A DNA stretch of 46,874 nt from an uncultured Lachnospiraceae bacterium (lineage in GTDB: Bacteria; Bacillota; Clostridia; Lachnospirales; Anaerotignaceae): positions 1 to 46,874 of the forward strand of contig CALWSU010000016.1 in NCBI GenBank assembly GCA_944384295.1. Reading direction: 5' to 3'. Of this stretch, positions 43,705 to 46,874 are shown piece by piece. A program made the position numbers and the translations under genes. Position 1 is the stretch's first letter, and each line of letters opens with the position of its first letter. Under the pieces are notes generated by a model, which was given only the letters and a program-made list of their open reading frames with translations, was not told the DNA's origin and did not search any database.

Positions 43705-44496
43705 ATGAAAAAAATCACTTTGTTTCTATGCAGTATCATAGTATGCCTGCAATGCAGTATCAGTGTTTTCGCACGGACACCCGGACATGTGTTTGATGAT
43801 GCGGGTTTGTTGTCCACGGAAGAAGCCGGACAATTGGAAACACAGGCGGCACAGATTGGAGATACCTATGATATGGACGTATTGATTGTGACCACAAATG
43901 ATACACAAGGTTTGACAACGCGCGAATATGGCATACAATTCTTTTTAGATGGCGGCTTTGGCTATGGCGCGACCAATGACGGCATTGTGTTTGTGATTGA
44001 TATGGGAGAACACGAAGGGCAAATCGTGACTTCTGGTCTTGCGATGGATATTTTCCCAGATGATACGATTGATGACATTTGGGAAGATGTGTCTTCCTAT
44101 CTTTCCGATGGCGCGTATTATGATGGTATGACGGCATTTTTAACCGATGTGTCGCATGGTATGGGCGAGTACCAAAACTATCTCGATAACCCAGAATCTG
44201 TATCTGCACAAAAATATGCAAAAGCACATGAGGGCGACAAAGACAGTGCTTTGATTTGGGCATTGGCAGCGGTACCGATTGCGGCAGTGGTTGCGGCAAT
44301 TGTGGTTTGGGTGTTGCGTCGTGGGCATAATAATGTCAGACCATTTACAGATGGACAGGCATACTTAAAAGAGAACGGCGTACATATGTATCAAAACAAT
44401 GACCGTTTTGTGAATACATTTACGACCCGTACCAAAATCAAGAAAGACGATGACAATGATGGTGGTTCTTTCGGCGGTGGCGGCGGAAAATTTTAA
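43705..44496 (+). CDS. TPM-domain (YgcG-like) membrane protein
   Basis: 263 aa. A signal peptide (about 1-24) is followed by a TPM domain (about 28-150; VFDDAGLLSTEEAGQLETQA, VLIVTTNDTQGLTTREYG, DGIVFVIDM). One membrane helix lies near 181-202 (LAAVPIAAVVAAIVVWVL) before a cytoplasmic tail ending in GGSFGGGGGKF. TPM proteins occur in membrane and photosystem-assembly contexts; the bacterial role is unclear. The Gly-rich tail is typical of the YgcG group. Start after AAGGAGG, 12 nt behind the zinc-ribbon gene. Confidence 0.88.
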   Translation: MKKITLFLCSIIVCLQCSISVFARTPGHVFDDAGLLSTEEAGQLETQAAQIGDTYDMDVLIVTTNDTQGLTTREYGIQFFLDGGFGYGATNDGIVFVIDMGEHEGQIVTSGLAMDIFPDDTIDDIWEDVSSYLSDGAYYDGMTAFLTDVSHGMGEYQNYLDNPESVSAQKYAKAHEGDKDSALIWALAAVPIAAVVAAIVVWVLRRGHNNVRPFTDGQAYLKENGVHMYQNNDRFVNTFTTRTKIKKDDDNDGGSFGGGGGKF

Positions 44497-44542
44497 TGTT
44501 TTTCGTGGAAACATGTAAAAAAACGGAAAAAAGATAAAATCC

Positions 44543-44617
44543 AAAAGGCTGTATCAGCACACGGTTTGTAATTTCGATATGAGAGGAAAAACTGTGTCGC
44601 AAGACAGCCTTTTTTTA
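44543..44617 (+). terminator. Terminator after the TPM gene
   Basis: Outer arms AAAAGGCTGT (44543) and ACAGCCTTTT (44604), inner ACACGGTTT with AAAACTGTGT, followed by a T-run. The hairpin is long but well supported. Confidence 0.8.
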
Positions 44618-44692
44618 TTTTCTAATATTTTCTATTTTTGGAAATAGTTCTGCAAAATGCTGTAAAATCAGACATTTCCAGTAAAAAAATGC

Positions 44693-44721
44693 TTGTCATA
44701 CTCCTAGTATTTTCTTATAAT
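44693..44721 (+). promoter_or_regulatory. Strong sigma-A promoter of the symporter gene
   Basis: TTGTCA (44693-44698), 17 nt, TATAAT (44716-44721), 65 nt before the ATG. Confidence 0.88.
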
Positions 44722-44785
44722 GTGAAACTGAGTGTTTTGTACGATATGGCAACAAAAAGGAAAATACAAGAAAGGATGTGTGACA

Positions 44786-46051
44786 ATGGCAGCAGAACAA
44801 GGAAACGCAGTGTCAAAGAAAAAAATGCCGCTGGCGTTTTGGATTTTTGTAGGGCTGGTCGTTGGGGTAGGCTCTGGGCTTTTGCTCTTGAATATAAAGC
44901 CATTCGGTATGGAAGGGGTAGACTTCGCAAAGACATATATACAGCCCTTTGGTACCATATTTTTGAATTTATTGAAATTTATTGTCGTACCGATTGTATT
45001 GCTCTCGATTACTTGCGGCGTGATTTCTATGAAGGACATCAAACGTGTGGGTGCAATTGGTGGGAAAACATTGGTATATTATCTGTGTACGACAGCATTT
45101 GCCGTTACGCTGGCTTTGATACTGGCAACTTTGGCAAAGGATTTGTTTGTGACATTGGATACCAGCGGCGCGGCGTATCAGGCGGCAGAACAGCAAAGCT
45201 TGATGGATACGATTGTTGCAATTTTTCCGGCGAACTTCGTACAGCCTTTGCTGGACGCGACTATGCTGCAAGTCATTGTGATTGCGCTGTTTTTGGGATT
45301 TGGTATTCTGTTGGCAGGGGAAAAAGGTTTGCTTGCTGGACAAGTGATTGAAAGTTTTAACGAAGTTTTTCTCAAAATCATGGATTTGATTATCCGTCTT
45401 TCTCCGATTGGTGTAGCGTGTTTGATTTGCCCTGTGGTAGCGGAAAATGGACCTATGCTCTTGACCAATTTGGTGATGGTATTGGGTATCACCTATTTAG
45501 GCTATATTTTGCATATGGCAATCGTGTATTCTCTGACAGTCAAGACTTTGGCGGGGGTTTCTCCGCTGCGCTTTTTCCGTGAAATGGTGCCTGCGATTTT
45601 GATGGCGTTTTCTTCCGCTTCTTCTGTGGGTACGCTGCCTTTTACGCTGGAATCTGCGGAACGTCTGGGCGCAAGACGAGAAGTTGCCGGCTTTGTATTG
45701 CCTTTGGGCAGTACCATCAATATGGACGGTACAGCGATTTATCAAGGGGTTTGTGTGGTATTTATTGCGGCGTGTTATGGTGTGGATTTGACATTTGCCC
45801 AGATTGTGACCATTATATTGACTGCTACCTTGGCGTCTATCGGTACCGCTGGCGTACCGGGTGCAGGTATTGTCATGTTGGGTATGGTATTGGAAAGCGT
45901 AGGCTTACCGATTGCGGGGATTGGTCTGGTGGTCGGATTTGACCGTATTTTTGATATGGGACGTACCGTGGTCAATATCACAGGGGACGCATCTTGTGCT
46001 GTGATTGTATCGAAACTGGACGAAAAAAGAGCTTTGCGCAATCAAAAATAA
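44786..46051 (+). CDS. Dicarboxylate/amino acid:cation symporter (DAACS)
   Basis: 421 aa. Sodium- or proton-coupled uptake of glutamate, aspartate, C4-dicarboxylates or serine/threonine; the exact substrate is uncertain. Family motifs: FLNLLKFIVVPIVLLSITCG, the serine-rich SSASSVGTLPFTLE (HP1), PLGSTINMDGTAIYQGV (TM7 NMDGT) and GTAGVPGAG (HP2), then VGFDRIFDMGRTVVNITGDA. About eight membrane helices. ATG 44786 follows AAAGGATGTGTGACA. The stop codon lies inside a 7-nt A/T repeat. Confidence 0.93.
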   Translation: MAAEQGNAVSKKKMPLAFWIFVGLVVGVGSGLLLLNIKPFGMEGVDFAKTYIQPFGTIFLNLLKFIVVPIVLLSITCGVISMKDIKRVGAIGGKTLVYYLCTTAFAVTLALILATLAKDLFVTLDTSGAAYQAAEQQSLMDTIVAIFPANFVQPLLDATMLQVIVIALFLGFGILLAGEKGLLAGQVIESFNEVFLKIMDLIIRLSPIGVACLICPVVAENGPMLLTNLVMVLGITYLGYILHMAIVYSLTVKTLAGVSPLRFFREMVPAILMAFSSASSVGTLPFTLESAERLGARREVAGFVLPLGSTINMDGTAIYQGVCVVFIAACYGVDLTFAQIVTIILTATLASIGTAGVPGAGIVMLGMVLESVGLPIAGIGLVVGFDRIFDMGRTVVNITGDASCAVIVSKLDEKRALRNQK

Positions 46052-46070
46052 AAAATAAAAAATAAAAAAT
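46049..46070. repeat. Three TAAAAAA heptamers over the symporter stop codon
   Basis: TAAAAAA three times in a row; the first TAA is the stop codon of the symporter gene. The gap behind it (46071-46175) holds no recognisable gene. Confidence 0.75.
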
Positions 46071-46177
46071 GGGAATCAGGGGTATAAGAAACGGTACAAT
46101 GGGAGATACTGTCATACGAAGGGTGTGATTGCTCCCCAGATCAATCATATTCTTTCTACTTCTTCCCCTTACGCAGG

Positions 46178-46209
46178 AGCGGCTTTGTTGTGGGCAAAGC
46201 CGCTTTTTG
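46178..46209 (+). terminator. Terminator of the symporter gene
   Basis: AGCGGCTTTG (46178-46187) and CAAAGCCGCT (46195-46204), perfect 10-bp stem with a 7-nt loop, then TTTTG. Confidence 0.92.
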
Positions 46210-46267
46210 TCTTGTGTGACTGACATCACAGAAAGAGATAAAAATGATTCTTATTTGAGAAAATTTA

Positions 46268-46296
46268 TTGAAAAAAGAAATTTTCTGTGATATACT
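46268..46296 (+). promoter_or_regulatory. Sigma-A promoter of trxA
   Basis: TTGAAA (46268-46273), 17 nt, TATACT (46291-46296), about 100 nt upstream of the thioredoxin ATG. Confidence 0.75.
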
Positions 46297-46395
46297 CCGA
46301 ATAGATATAAAAAAAGTATCACAGAATACATTGATATAAAGTATAAAAAGTAAAAAGAGAAAGAAAGATTGTTTTGCAAAAGGAGGCTATTGATT

Positions 46396-46710
46396 ATGTT
46401 ACAAGTAAAGTCTGATACATTTCAAAAAGAAGTTATGGAAAGCAAAGTGCCTGTATTGGTTGACTTTTTCGCAACATGGTGTGGACCTTGCCAGATGATG
46501 GGTCCTGTATTGGAACAGTTGCAGGCAGAATATGGCGATAAAGCAAAAGTGGTCAAAGTAGACATCGATCAGGCGATGGACTTGGCGCAGAAATATCGTG
46601 TCATGGGTGTACCCAATATGGTATTTTTCAAAGGCGGTCAAGTTGCCGATACTGTGGTGGGTGCAGTGCCAGCGTCTGTATTGAAAGAAAAAATGGATAA
46701 ACTGCTGTAA
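46396..46710 (+). CDS. trxA: Thioredoxin
   Basis: 104 aa. Small disulfide reductase. The active site WCGPC is at residues 28-32 (VLVDFFATWCGPCQMMGPVL), with the cis-proline loop GVPNMVFFKGG. Full length for the family. ATG 46396 follows AAAAGGAGG; the open frame from 46369 contains that site and is not coding. A reductase gene is not in view. Confidence 0.96.
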   Translation: MLQVKSDTFQKEVMESKVPVLVDFFATWCGPCQMMGPVLEQLQAEYGDKAKVVKVDIDQAMDLAQKYRVMGVPNMVFFKGGQVADTVVGAVPASVLKEKMDKLL

Positions 46711-46751
46711 GTATTGCATGGTTTATTTGTTTTTTGTGTATGATGCCCCCC

Positions 46752-46800
46752 AATAGCCACAACATCAATGGTCGATGATAGATGTTGTGGCTATTTATGG
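46752..46800 (+). terminator. Terminator-like hairpin after trxA
   Basis: AATAGCCACAACATC and GATGTTGTGGCTATT form a perfect 15-bp stem around a 14-nt loop, followed by TATGGG without a strong T-run. Nothing further is seen to the window end. Confidence 0.7.
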
Positions 46801-46874
46801 GTCTATGAAGAAAAGTCTGTAAATAAGATTCTTCTATGATAATCATGGGTGAAATACTTAGAATCAAGGATTTC

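Noticed and set aside
46081..46175. Small RNA or tRNA between the symporter gene and its terminator
   Set aside because: No cloverleaf, no promoter of its own and no clear fold apart from the terminator at 46178.

Overview
The window looks like the replication-origin region of a spore-forming Firmicute of the class Clostridia. This rests on protein content: a GerA/GerB/GerC germinant receptor, SpoIIR and SleB, the MreBCD-PBP2-MinCDE-RodA block, and the classical rpmH-rnpA / dnaA-dnaN junction. A Lachnospirales-type relative is plausible but cannot be proved here. No rRNA, tRNA, prophage, insertion sequence or CRISPR was found.

The layout is split at dnaA (33433). Almost every gene to the left is on the minus strand and every gene to the right is on the plus strand, so nearly all transcription runs away from the origin. 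The main exceptions are dapH and the small holin-like toxin/antisense modules. From left to right: (1) 117-5299, sporulation and germination: sleB, spoIIR (with a convincing sigma-F promoter) and a three-gene ger operon. (2) 5459-9883, a TolC-family secreted protein, a 280-bp stretch of consecutive hairpins, an M20 amidohydrolase facing dapH (the acetylated branch of lysine/diaminopimelate synthesis), and DUF1294. (3) 9885-19160, methylglyoxal synthase and the cell-shape and division block rodA, minE, minD, minC, mrdA, mreD, mreC, mreB. (4) 19364-24530, a mobile-looking stretch: DUF4321, a large surface protein with a copper-amine-oxidase-N-like tail, rsmG, two tiny holin-like toxin genes and four antisense-type RNAs. 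(5) 24545-32438, mnmG, a MATE exporter, mnmE, khpB, yidC, yidD, rnpA, rpmH. (6) 33015-34990, oriC in two parts flanking dnaA. (7) 35042-42422, dnaN, yaaA, recF, gyrB, gyrA. (8) 42601-46710, a zinc-ribbon membrane protein, a TPM-domain protein, a dicarboxylate/amino-acid symporter and thioredoxin.

The most unusual content is non-coding. Two type I toxin-antitoxin-like modules each pair a 27-28 residue membrane peptide with a convergent ~80-nt RNA, and each has an extra orphan copy of the RNA gene nearby. In each module the toxin mRNA and the antitoxin RNA begin with the same hairpin sequence, so a module is close to an inverted repeat. A dispersed two-hairpin element occurs three times; one stem has a different sequence in one copy yet still pairs. 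A 40-bp perfect palindrome made of DnaA boxes lies just after rsmG, 10 kb from the main origin. The origin itself carries DnaA-trio-like repeats between dnaA and dnaN. Several gaps are filled with degenerate repeats in a strict 7-nt register.

All statements come from reading the sequence and from family knowledge; no database search was run. Promoters, terminators and RNA boundaries are predictions from motif spacing and pairing.
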